Positions 31,907 through 40,321 of a DNA stretch of 64,000 nucleotides are shown here, piece after piece. A program made the translations under genes and the position numbers. Below the pieces are notes generated by a model, which did no database searches, was not told where the DNA came from, and saw nothing but the letters and a program-made list of their open reading frames with translations. This stretch comes from Clostridia bacterium (GTDB lineage Bacteria > Bacillota > Clostridia > Christensenellales > UBA1242), in NCBI GenBank assembly GCA_017467585.1, contig JAFUSR010000004.1, positions 345,563 to 409,562 on the forward strand, read 5' to 3'. Numbering within the stretch: the stretch's first letter is position 1; every line of letters begins with the position of its first letter.

Positions 31907-32932
31907 TTAAATGTTTTTTAGTAAAATTTCAATAATTTTATCTGTTCCGTTTGGTATTTTTGCGTTTTTTAGTTGGTTAATGTAGGAATCTTTGCTTAAA
32001 TAGACCTCATTTACCGCATTAATTAATGTTTTTGTGTTTAATTCTTCTTGGTAAATTAGTTTGCAATAATTATTTTGTGCAAAATATTTTGCGTTTTCAA
32101 TTTGGTCGCCACGTGATGCACCTTTAGGAAGTGGAATTAAAATCATGGGTTTGTGGTGATAGGCGAGTTCAAAAATTGTGTTGCTGCCAGCTCTTGAAAT
32201 TATAACAGAACTGCTTTTTATCAGTTGTTCCATATTGTTTGTAAATTCAATTTGTTTATAGTCTGAAATGTTTATGTTCTTGTTTAAATTATTTTTTCCG
32301 ACCTGATGAATAACATAAAAGTTTTTAGAAAGTTCGCTGGCGCAATCAAAAACAACTTGGTTAATTGCTTTCGCCCCAAGCGAACCACCAGTGACAAGCA
32401 AAATTGGCTTGTCTTTTTTTATTGTTTCGCAGTAGCTTTCAACAATTGGAGAGCCTGTCCATACACCTTTTTTGCCAATATCTTTTGCTGTTTTTTCAAA
32501 TGTTGTGCAAATTGCTTTAGAGCAGTTTTTCGCAAGTTTGTTTGCAAGCCCAACAGAAAGGTCGCTCTCGTGAGAGACAACAGGAATTTTTAAACTTTTT
32601 GCGGCAAGCACAACAGGCAATGCAACATAGCCGCCTTTTGAAAACACGATGTCTGGTTTTATTTTTTTTAACAATTTTTTTGCTTGATTCACACTTTTGG
32701 CAAGCTTAAAGGGCAATAATAGATTTTTAAAAAAATGACTCCTGTTGAGTTTGCTTGCTGAAATTTCGTGATATTCAATTTCTTTGTGCTTGGTTATTAT
32801 GCTTTTTTCCATGCCACCAATGCTGCCAATATATGCAATTTGGTCGAAGTGGTTTTTTAGTTTTTCCAAAATGGCAATGTGTGGCATAACGTGTCCTGCG
32901 GTGCCACCACCAGTCAAAACAATAGATTTCAT
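31907..32932 (-). CDS. murG: UDP-N-acetylglucosamine transferase MurG
   Basis: 341 residues, GT-B fold. N-terminal loop GGGTAGHVMPHIAI (usually GGGTGGHV), the SKGGYVALPVVLAA helix, the second-domain loop LLVTGGSLGAKAINQ, and the UDP-GlcNAc signature VISRAGSNTIFELAYHHKPMILIP. It converts lipid I to lipid II at the inner membrane face. It stands alone here, away from murF and ddl. TAGAAT ends six bases before the ATG, with no Shine-Dalgarno, so the mRNA is probably leaderless. Confidence 0.95.
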   Translation of the reverse strand: MKSIVLTGGGTAGHVMPHIAILEKLKNHFDQIAYIGSIGGMEKSIITKHKEIEYHEISASKLNRSHFFKNLLLPFKLAKSVNQAKKLLKKIKPDIVFSKGGYVALPVVLAAKSLKIPVVSHESDLSVGLANKLAKNCSKAICTTFEKTAKDIGKKGVWTGSPIVESYCETIKKDKPILLVTGGSLGAKAINQVVFDCASELSKNFYVIHQVGKNNLNKNINISDYKQIEFTNNMEQLIKSSSVIISRAGSNTIFELAYHHKPMILIPLPKGASRGDQIENAKYFAQNNYCKLIYQEELNTKTLINAVNEVYLSKDSYINQLKNAKIPNGTDKIIEILLKNI

Positions 32933-32996
32933 ATGGATATTCTATGCAATTCTCGCTATTTTATGTGCTCAAATGTTTGCATTTTTGAATTGTTTT

Positions 32997-33024
32997 TTGT
33001 TATACTTACTGCGTAATATATAAT
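32997..33024 (+). promoter_or_regulatory. gyrB promoter
   Basis: TTGTTA (32997-33002), a 16-base spacer, TATAAT (33019-33024). Transcript start near 33031. Confidence 0.55.
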
Positions 33025-33056
33025 TATAACTTATATTAGAGGCAGGTAATACTTTA

Positions 33057-35030
33057 GTGGCAGAGAAAAAAACATACGAAGCAAAAGACATAACAGTTCT
33101 AGAAGGATTAGATGCAGTTCGTCTGCGTCCGGGAATGTATATTGGAACAACAGGGCCAAAGGGCTTGCATCATTTGGTGTGGGAAATTTTGGATAACTCA
33201 ATCGATGAAGCAGCCAACGGCTTTTGTTCTAGAATAATAATAACACTCAACAGTGATGGCTCAATAACCGTTGAAGATAACGGTCGTGGAATTCCTGTTG
33301 ACATTCACCCAGTTTTAAAAGTAAGCGCAGTAGAGGTTGTCTATACACAACTTCACGCAGGTGGAAAATTCAACAACGAAAACTACGCTTATTCTGGTGG
33401 ACTTCATGGCGTTGGTGCATCAGTTGTTAATGCACTGTCTAGATGGCTCAAGGTTGAGGTAAATAGAGACGGAAAAAAATATGTTCAAGAGTTTGAGAGC
33501 AAAGAGGTTAAGCCAGGCAAAATTGCTGGTGGTGTTCCAAAGGCTCCACTTGCTGCAGTTGGAAAATCTCTTGCAACAGGAACAAAGGTAACGTTTTTGC
33601 CAGATGACAGAATTTTTGAAACTATCGAGTTTGATTATGCAACAATCAACAAACACATAAAGGAACAGGCCTTTTTAAACAAAGGGCTTGAAATTTGTTT
33701 GATTGACCAACGAGATGCGAGCAAAGAAGCCATTGTAAAAAGCTATAAATATGATGGCGGAATAAAAGATTTTGTTAAATATTTAAACGAGAGCAAAAAC
33801 AAACTCTACGACGAGCCAATTTATTTTTCGGGTGCGTCAAACGGAATTAAAGTTGAAGTTGCAATGTGTCACACAGATGAATATGTTGACAACATTTTTA
33901 GCTATGTTAACAACATTAACACAAGCGAAGGCGGAACACATGAAGTTGGCTTTAAAAGTGCAATCACAAAGGTGTTCAATGACCTTGCACGAAAAAATGG
34001 CAATTTAAAAGAAAAAGATGCCAATCTTTTGGGTGATGATTTCAGAGAAGGACTTTCTGCAATAATCAGCATCAAGATGAAAAATGTTCAGTTTGAAGGA
34101 CAAACAAAAGCAAAACTTGGCAATCCAGAAGCTCGCCCTGCTGTTGAGGCAGTAACCATTAATGAACTTTCTAACTTCTTTGCGGGAAGGGGAACTTCAA
34201 AAATTCTCGACAGCATTATAACCAAGGCTATGGGAGCAGCACGTGTTCGTGAGGCTGGCAGAAAGGCCAAGGAAATTGCAAGACAAACAAACAGTCTTGA
34301 AAACACAAGCACACTTGTTGGAAAGCTCGCATCTTGCTCTGGCAAGAACTATGCAAACAACGAGCTCTTTATTGTTGAAGGAAACTCAGCCGGCGGTTCT
34401 GCAAAACAGGCGAGAGATAGACATTTTCAGGCTGTTCTTCCACTTCGTGGAAAACCACTCAATGTTGAAAAGAAAAGATTGGAACAAGTTTTGCAAAACG
34501 AAGAATTTAGAACACTTATCACAGCACTTGGTGCTGGAATTGGCGAAAAGTTTAATATTGACAACTTAAAATATCATAAAGTTATTATTCTTGCCGATGC
34601 CGACCAAGATGGTGCGCACATTCGTGCCATTTTGCTCACATTCTTCTATCGATATATGAGAGAGCTTATCACAGAGGGACATGTTTACATGGGCATGCCT
34701 CCACTTTATAAACTTCGCAAAAAAGACATGACAGAATATGTTTATAGCGATGCCGAAATTGATGAAGCGATTTCAAGGTTTGGCTCAAACTATAAGCTTA
34801 GCAGATATAAAGGTCTTGGAGAAATGAACCCAGAAGAACTTTGGACAACAACACTCGATCCAAAAGAGAGAACAATTGTTCAGGTTTCAATTGAAGACGC
34901 CGCCGAAGCTGAAAAAATGATAACAACACTAATGGGCGACAACATTGAAGCAAGAAAACAATACATAAGCGAAAACGCAGACTTTAACAAGGTAGACAAG
35001 GCAATGAGCCTTTTAAAGAAGAGCAAATAA
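33057..35030 (+). CDS. gyrB: DNA gyrase subunit B (type IIA topoisomerase ATPase subunit)
   Basis: 657 residues, starting at GTG. GHKL ATPase with LEGLDAVRLRPGMYIG, EILDNSIDEAANG, VEDNGRGIPVDIHP and GGLHGVGASVVNALS. A transducer domain follows, then TOPRIM with LFIVEGNSAGGSAKQARDR and ILADADQDGAHIRAILL, and a C-terminal KGLGEMNPEELWTTTLDP. It hydrolyses ATP to drive strand passage. Gyrase rather than topoisomerase IV is favoured by the partner's GNFGSIDGD motif, but sequence alone cannot fully exclude ParE. The subunit A gene follows after 24 bases. Confidence 0.92.
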   Translation: MAEKKTYEAKDITVLEGLDAVRLRPGMYIGTTGPKGLHHLVWEILDNSIDEAANGFCSRIIITLNSDGSITVEDNGRGIPVDIHPVLKVSAVEVVYTQLHAGGKFNNENYAYSGGLHGVGASVVNALSRWLKVEVNRDGKKYVQEFESKEVKPGKIAGGVPKAPLAAVGKSLATGTKVTFLPDDRIFETIEFDYATINKHIKEQAFLNKGLEICLIDQRDASKEAIVKSYKYDGGIKDFVKYLNESKNKLYDEPIYFSGASNGIKVEVAMCHTDEYVDNIFSYVNNINTSEGGTHEVGFKSAITKVFNDLARKNGNLKEKDANLLGDDFREGLSAIISIKMKNVQFEGQTKAKLGNPEARPAVEAVTINELSNFFAGRGTSKILDSIITKAMGAARVREAGRKAKEIARQTNSLENTSTLVGKLASCSGKNYANNELFIVEGNSAGGSAKQARDRHFQAVLPLRGKPLNVEKKRLEQVLQNEEFRTLITALGAGIGEKFNIDNLKYHKVIILADADQDGAHIRAILLTFFYRYMRELITEGHVYMGMPPLYKLRKKDMTEYVYSDAEIDEAISRFGSNYKLSRYKGLGEMNPEELWTTTLDPKERTIVQVSIEDAAEAEKMITTLMGDNIEARKQYISENADFNKVDKAMSLLKKSK

Positions 35031-35054
35031 CAAAACAAATAAGGACAAAATCTA

Positions 35055-37502
35055 ATGGCAAAAAATGAAGAAATTTTATATGGTAAACACGTTTTAAACA
35101 AAAACTTAGACGAAGTTATGCACGAAAGCATGATGCCATATTCTGAGCACGTTATTCTCGATCGTGCTCTTCCTAGAGTTGAAGATGGATTGAAGCCAGT
35201 TCAAAGAAGAATTCTATTCACGCTTGACCAACTCGGAATAACACCAGACAAAGAATACAAAAAGTCAGCCCGCATCGTCGGTGAGTGCTTGGGTAAATAT
35301 CACCCTCACGGAGACACATCTGTTTATGACGCAATGGTTCGTTTGGCTCAAGACTTTAACATGCGCATGCCACTTGTTGAAGGACAGGGAAACTTCGGAA
35401 GCATTGATGGTGACGATGCAGCGGCCATGCGTTACACAGAAGCTAGAATGGCACCACTTGCTCTTGAAATGCTCAGAGACCTCGACAAAAACACAATAGA
35501 GTGGCAACTAAACTTCGACGACACTCTTCAAGAACCAGTGACTCTTCCTAGTCGTTTTCCAAACCTTTTGGTTAATGGTGCGAGTGGAATTGCCGTAGGC
35601 CTTGCCACAAACATTCCAACCCACAACCTTGCAGAAGTAATAAATGGTGCAATTGCACTCATTGACAATCGCAACATTTCAACAAAAGAATTAATGAAAT
35701 ATATCAAGGCTCCAGACTTTCCAACTGGTGGATATATTATTGCCGGCGACGAACTTGAGCAGGCTTATGAAACAGGAAAGGGCAAAATATATATTCGCGC
35801 AAAGGTTAACATTGAAAGTTCTGCAGACGGCAAAAAATCTATCGTTATAACTGAACTTCCTTATCAGGTTAACAAAGCAAAACTTTTGCAGAGAATTGCT
35901 GAACTTAAAGAACAAAAGAAAGATGTTCTTGCAGACATTGCCGATGTTATTGACGAATCAGACAAACAGGGCATGCGTGCTGTTATTAAACTCAAAAGAG
36001 ATGCCAGTGTAAAGAAGATTTTAGACTATTTGTTCAAGTACACCGACATGCAGATTTCATTTGGCATTAACATGGTTGCAATTGCCGAGGGAAGACCTCA
36101 ACTTATGGGCATTAAAACCATGCTTAACTATTATGTTGACTATCAACGAGAAGTCATTTATCGCAGAACAAAATTTGATCTAGACGCCGCAAAAGAAAGA
36201 GAGCATATCTTAAAAGGTTTAATCATTGCCGTTAGAAATATCGACGAAGTTGTTGCAATAATCAAGCGTAGCGCAAACACAACCGAAGCAAAACAAAATT
36301 TGCGTGAGCGTTTTGAACTTTCTGACCGTCAAGCACAGGCAATTCTTGACATGCGCCTTGCGCGTTTAACAAGCCTTGAAGTTTATAAACTAGAGCAAGA
36401 ACTTTTGGAAGTTCAAGAACTCATTAGTAAACTTTCTGCAATTGTATCTAGCAAAAAACTTCAGTTTGAGCTTGTTAAAGAAGAAATGACAGAAATTAAA
36501 AAGAAATATAAAGATGCAAGAAGGTCTGAAGTTCTTGACTCTGTTGAAGATTACAAAGTTGATGCAGCAGCCTCTACAAGTGTTGTTTCAGCTGTCGAAA
36601 AGGCCGTTGTTGCGGTAACAGCAGCAGCAACCATAAAAGCAATTTCTGTCAAGAAATTTGCCGGCGCAAGCAAGGCATGGACAGAGCGCTCTGGGCTTCA
36701 CGAAGTTGTTACATCTTCTTGTGAAGCAATGACAAACGAAAGTGTTATTGTTTTCACAAACCTTGGAAACGCAATAAAAATTGATGTTGCTTCTCTTGGT
36801 CTTTCAAACTTTAAAGATAAGGGAACTCTTCTTTCAAAGATTGGCAAAGGTGTGCTCAGCAATGAAACACCAGTTGCGGTTATTTTAGAGCCTAGAGAAA
36901 ACGCAAGTGGAATGTTATTATTCTTCACAAAACAGGGCATGATTAAAAAGACTTCAATCACCGAATATTCACTTTTAAAATCTAACTATCAAGCACTCAA
37001 ACTTAAAGAGGGCGATGAACTTATTAAAGTTGAGTTCGATAAACCAGGAACAACATTGTTGTTTGTTACAAAACTTGGAATGAGCTTAAATGCAGAAAAA
37101 ACAGATATTCCAGAACAGGGCAGAATTTCTGCTGGTGTTAAGGGAATTATGCTCACCGATAACGACACAGTTGTTTCTGTTGACCAAGTTGTTCCAGAAA
37201 GCGAAATTGCAGTTGTTTCGAACACTGCCTATGCAAAGAGAGTAATTGCCAGCGAAATTGATGTTCTTGCAAGATATAGAAAGGGTGTAAAAATCATTGA
37301 TCTTAAAGGCTCAGCATCGTCTGGAACAGAGGTTATAGCAAGTGGCTTAGTTGATGAAAACAGTGAGGTAGTTCTTGTTACCGATGGCGAAATTTCAGCG
37401 ATAAGCAGCAGAAGTCTTGACGAAGATATTCGCTCAAGCAAGGGCAGATGCATTTCTGTTTCTGGAGCAAAACCAACAGCAGGTTACATTCGTCAAGTCT
37501 AA
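35055..37502 (+). CDS. gyrA: DNA gyrase subunit A (with atypical C-terminal domain)
   Basis: 815 residues. The winged helix carries KSARIVGECLGKYHPHGDTS, and the active-site Tyr lies in AAAMRYTEARM. GQGNFGSIDGD is the gyrase form (ParC usually has GNNGS). Then the tower and coiled coil, and a C-terminal beta-pinwheel (about 500-815). The GyrA box QRRGGKG is not present as such; the closest segments are EQGRISAGVKGI and ARYRKGVKII, so DNA wrapping and negative supercoiling may be weak. The residue at the usual quinolone position Ser83 is Thr, which occurs naturally in other genera. Confidence 0.88.
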   Translation: MAKNEEILYGKHVLNKNLDEVMHESMMPYSEHVILDRALPRVEDGLKPVQRRILFTLDQLGITPDKEYKKSARIVGECLGKYHPHGDTSVYDAMVRLAQDFNMRMPLVEGQGNFGSIDGDDAAAMRYTEARMAPLALEMLRDLDKNTIEWQLNFDDTLQEPVTLPSRFPNLLVNGASGIAVGLATNIPTHNLAEVINGAIALIDNRNISTKELMKYIKAPDFPTGGYIIAGDELEQAYETGKGKIYIRAKVNIESSADGKKSIVITELPYQVNKAKLLQRIAELKEQKKDVLADIADVIDESDKQGMRAVIKLKRDASVKKILDYLFKYTDMQISFGINMVAIAEGRPQLMGIKTMLNYYVDYQREVIYRRTKFDLDAAKEREHILKGLIIAVRNIDEVVAIIKRSANTTEAKQNLRERFELSDRQAQAILDMRLARLTSLEVYKLEQELLEVQELISKLSAIVSSKKLQFELVKEEMTEIKKKYKDARRSEVLDSVEDYKVDAAASTSVVSAVEKAVVAVTAAATIKAISVKKFAGASKAWTERSGLHEVVTSSCEAMTNESVIVFTNLGNAIKIDVASLGLSNFKDKGTLLSKIGKGVLSNETPVAVILEPRENASGMLLFFTKQGMIKKTSITEYSLLKSNYQALKLKEGDELIKVEFDKPGTTLLFVTKLGMSLNAEKTDIPEQGRISAGVKGIMLTDNDTVVSVDQVVPESEIAVVSNTAYAKRVIASEIDVLARYRKGVKIIDLKGSASSGTEVIASGLVDENSEVVLVTDGEISAISSRSLDEDIRSSKGRCISVSGAKPTAGYIRQV

Positions 37503-37564
37503 GACTTGCAATTTGTTTGACCTGATAAAAATTACTATGATATACTAAAAACAAGGAGAATATT

Positions 37565-38617
37565 GTGGCAGGCAAAGTTAAAAATGAAAGTGACAACGAA
37601 GAAGTAAAACAAAGCGAAGACATTGTCGTTGACCTTAGTGGTGACAAGCAAGATGAATCTGTCACCAATCTTTCTGCTGAAGACCAAGAAAAAATCAAAG
37701 CAATTTCTGAAAAATTGCGTGAGGAACTTGGCTTAAATGAGCAAGAAGAAAAGAAGGAAGAAGAGGAAGCCGACGACTATTATTCAAGGTTTTACAAAAA
37801 GTATTCTAAAAAAGAAGAAAATGTCGACACAACATCATTTGGTAAATACGACTCTGACCTAGACTTTAAAATTAACAAAAAAGTTAGAAGAGTTCATTTG
37901 CCACTTCCAAAAAAGACAAAAGTGTTGTTTGGCGCACTTGCTGGTGTGTTTGTTATTATGTTTGCTGCAGTTCTTGGTGTTGTTCTTTATAAGCCACCAG
38001 TTCCTGTTTATATTTCTGGTGTTGCAATAACTCAAAGGGTAGATTCAGTTGATGGTTGCTATGTTGTTGACGACAACTATCTTGGTCAAAAACTCAGTTA
38101 CGACAGTGTTTATATCAATTGCACATATTCAGATGGTTCTGTTAAGAAGGTTCAAATAACAGAAGACATGACAAAAATTCTCACTTCAGGCGCCATTAAT
38201 TCTCGTGGTGAATTTGTTAGAGAAGGCGATGTTGATGTTGAGGTAAAATACGCAGGAAAAACAATGATTCTCAGATTTGTTGTTGAGGCAAATCCACCAG
38301 TTTCGATGACTCTGTTTTCTGCAAACAACAACACAAAAACATTTGACATAAGCCAGTCTGCAACAACATGGCAAATAGACAATAAAATTGTTGTTAACAT
38401 AACTTATCAAGATGGAACAACCAAACAGGTTAGCGTTAACGACTGCAGATATTTGATTGATGGAAAGAGTCCAACAGTTTCTAACGGAATTATGCAAATT
38501 CCAGCAGGACTTTCGACTGGAGGCTATGTTGTTAGAATTTCTTATTCTGAAACACTTGCAGATGGAACAGTGGTTAATGTTCCTTATCAAGAATTTAACA
38601 TCAATATAGTTCTTTAA
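37565..38617 (+). CDS. Single-pass membrane protein with acidic cytoplasmic part and extracellular Ig-like domains
   Basis: 350 residues, GTG start with AAGGAG nine bases upstream. Residues 1-115 are acidic and disordered (EEKKEEEEADDYYSRFYKKY), 118-143 a membrane segment (VLFGALAGVFVIMFAAVLGVV), and the rest two beta-rich modules of about 90 residues. Each module has the pattern YxxGSVKKVQITEDMT or YQDGTTKQVSVNDCR that bacterial Ig-like domains of surface proteins show. It probably displays the Ig-like part outside the cell. It follows gyrA by 62 bases and is closed by a terminator. The role is unknown. Confidence 0.65.
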   Translation: MAGKVKNESDNEEVKQSEDIVVDLSGDKQDESVTNLSAEDQEKIKAISEKLREELGLNEQEEKKEEEEADDYYSRFYKKYSKKEENVDTTSFGKYDSDLDFKINKKVRRVHLPLPKKTKVLFGALAGVFVIMFAAVLGVVLYKPPVPVYISGVAITQRVDSVDGCYVVDDNYLGQKLSYDSVYINCTYSDGSVKKVQITEDMTKILTSGAINSRGEFVREGDVDVEVKYAGKTMILRFVVEANPPVSMTLFSANNNTKTFDISQSATTWQIDNKIVVNITYQDGTTKQVSVNDCRYLIDGKSPTVSNGIMQIPAGLSTGGYVVRISYSETLADGTVVNVPYQEFNINIVL

Positions 38618-38632
38618 TTAAAACAAAAAAAC

Positions 38633-38663
38633 AAATGCCGAAATGCTCGGCATTTTTTTTTGC
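38633..38663 (+). terminator. Intrinsic terminator
   Basis: AAATGCCGA-AATGC-TCGGCATTT followed by T6, after the Ig-like membrane protein gene. Confidence 0.9.
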
Positions 38664-38704
38664 AAATTTACATAAAAAACAAGTTGCTAGAATATCATTT
38701 ATTG

Positions 38705-38791
38705 TTAAGTGCAATGCGACTTAGACAATTTTTGACACAATAATATAAAAGCCACACAAATCTTATAAATTTTATGTTGAACTTAAGTCGC
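38705..38791. promoter_or_regulatory. Inverted-repeat cluster upstream of the deacetylase gene
   Basis: TAAGT-GCAATGCG-ACTTA (38705-38722), and 60 bases later ACTTAAGTCGC (38781-38791). GCGACTTA (38716-38723) is the exact reverse complement of TAAGTCGC (38784-38791). TTGACA lies between them at 38732 without a well-spaced -10. Repeated ACTTA/TAAGT half-sites suggest an operator or a long-range loop; no regulator is known. The remaining bases of 38664-38831 show nothing else. Confidence 0.35.
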
Positions 38792-38831
38792 AAAAACAAC
38801 AAAAAAATAGTAAAGTATAGGAGTTTTCATT

Positions 38832-39602
38832 ATGAAAATTGTATGCATAAAAGCAAAACATATAATGGCATCTATAACACTTGCCTTGGTGCTTGCAATG
38901 TTGATGGTGGCAACAAGCGCAACAAACAGTGCTGCTGTGTTTTTGGGTAGTTCTCCACGTCTTGTGCCCATTTACAGTGTAAAGACAGAAGAGAAAAAAG
39001 TGGCACTTTCTTTTGATGCTGCTTGGGGTTCAGACAAAACAAGCAAAATCGTTGAAATTCTTCAAAAGGAGGGCATAAAAGCAACATTCTTTTTGGTTGG
39101 CTTTTGGGTTGAAGCAAATCCAGACAAGGTTAAAGAAATTTATGACGCTGGATTTGATATAGGCACACACAGCAACACACACCCTAAAATGAGCACTCTT
39201 TCTAGCGCGCAAGTGTCTCACGAACTTGTTACAAGCTGTGAATTGATTTCAAACATCACAAAATCACCAGTAAAATTCTTTAGACCACCTTATGGAGACT
39301 ACAATGACCAACTCATTAACATTGCATCTAGTTTGGGTTTAAAAACAATTCAGTGGGATGTTGACACTCTCGACTGGAAAGGGCTTTCTGGAGAACAGAT
39401 TTTAACCAGAGTTCAGCGTAGTGTAAAAAACGGGTCAATTATTTTGTGTCACAACAATTCAGACCACATTTTAGAGGCGTTGCCACTCATGATTAAATAT
39501 CTAAAGAGTGAAGGCTATTCAATAGTTAAAATGAGTGAACTTGTTTATGAAAATGATTATACAATTGATAATAATGGAGTGCAAATAAAAAATAAAGGAT
39601 AA
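38832..39602 (+). CDS. Polysaccharide deacetylase, PdaB-like (NodB domain)
   Basis: 256 residues. N-terminal signal or anchor (IMASITLALVLAMLMVATSA). NodB motifs in order: KVALSFDAAWGSDKT, where Ala stands in for the second Asp of the usual FDDG; GTHSNTHPKM, the metal-binding HxxxH; FFRPPYGDYN; DVDTLDWKG; and IILCHNNSD. The FDxxWG variant is familiar from sporulation-type PdaB-like enzymes of Bacillota. It should act on peptidoglycan or another N-acetylated glycan outside the membrane. Ribosome binding site AGGAG. It lies five bases before the next gene. Confidence 0.87.
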   Translation: MKIVCIKAKHIMASITLALVLAMLMVATSATNSAAVFLGSSPRLVPIYSVKTEEKKVALSFDAAWGSDKTSKIVEILQKEGIKATFFLVGFWVEANPDKVKEIYDAGFDIGTHSNTHPKMSTLSSAQVSHELVTSCELISNITKSPVKFFRPPYGDYNDQLINIASSLGLKTIQWDVDTLDWKGLSGEQILTRVQRSVKNGSIILCHNNSDHILEALPLMIKYLKSEGYSIVKMSELVYENDYTIDNNGVQIKNKG

Positions 39603-39606
39603 ACAG

Positions 39607-40281
39607 ATGAATATTAATTATGATAACAATAACATGGTTGAACTAAGTGGAAAGATTGTTGAACCACTCAAATTTTCACACTCAGTTTTGGGAGAAGGCT
39701 TCTTCGAAAGCAAACTAGAGGTCAAAAGACTGTCTAATGAATGTGATATTTTGCCAATAACAATCTCTGAGAGAATTGGTGGCGGCTTAAAAGTTGGTGA
39801 TTATGTGTCTCTAAAAGGTCAATTTCGCAGCTATAACAAGCAAGAGACAGAAAAGAGCAGACTAATTCTAACCGTTTTTGTCCGTGAGCTTAACAGGCAA
39901 AATTTGGCCCAATTTGAAAATATAATAAAACTTGTCGGTTACATTTGCAAAGAGCCAGTTTATCGAACAACACCATTTGGAAGAGAAATTGCAGATATTT
40001 TGCTTGCTGTGAACAGGGCATATAACAAGAGTGACTATTTGCCATGCATTGCATGGGGAAGAAATGCTAGATTTGTTAAAGACTTAAAGGTTGGTGACAA
40101 ACTAGAAATTTATGGCAGAGTCCAGAGCCGAAATTATCAAAAGAAAACAGAAGATGACATTGTCACAAAAACTGCTTATGAAATTTCAATATCTAGTGTT
40201 TTAACAGTGGCAGAAGATGCCCCTCTGCAAACAGAAGCAGAAATAGCAAAAAAATATGTGTCAGATAATTTAGCAATTTAG
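39607..40281 (+). CDS. Single-stranded-DNA-binding-like protein with two OB-type domains
   Basis: 224 residues. Two consecutive domains of about 100 residues, each with an SSB-like course: MVELSGKIVEPLKFSH and, later, IIKLVGYICKEPVYRTTPF then DYLPCIAWGRNARFV and KVGDKLEIYGRVQSRNYQ. The second domain is the closer match to SSB/PriB-type OB folds. The acidic C-terminal tip of true SSB is missing, so it is probably not the main SSB. It shares a transcript with the deacetylase gene by spacing, though the functions look unrelated. Confidence 0.7.
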   Translation: MNINYDNNNMVELSGKIVEPLKFSHSVLGEGFFESKLEVKRLSNECDILPITISERIGGGLKVGDYVSLKGQFRSYNKQETEKSRLILTVFVRELNRQNLAQFENIIKLVGYICKEPVYRTTPFGREIADILLAVNRAYNKSDYLPCIAWGRNARFVKDLKVGDKLEIYGRVQSRNYQKKTEDDIVTKTAYEISISSVLTVAEDAPLQTEAEIAKKYVSDNLAI

Positions 40282-40290
40282 ACCATAAAA

Positions 40291-40320
40291 AAAACACTTG
40301 GAAAGCAAGTGTTTTTTATG
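40291..40320. terminator. Bidirectional intrinsic terminator
   Basis: AAAACACTTG-GAAAG-CAAGTGTTTT with A and T runs on both sides. It separates the convergent OB-fold gene and the surface-protein gene. Confidence 0.9.
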
Positions 40321-40321
40321 T

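Noticed and set aside
35055..37502. Thr at the gyrA quinolone position read as a resistance mutation
   Set aside because: Thr is the natural residue at this site in several genera, and no susceptible reference for this organism is available.
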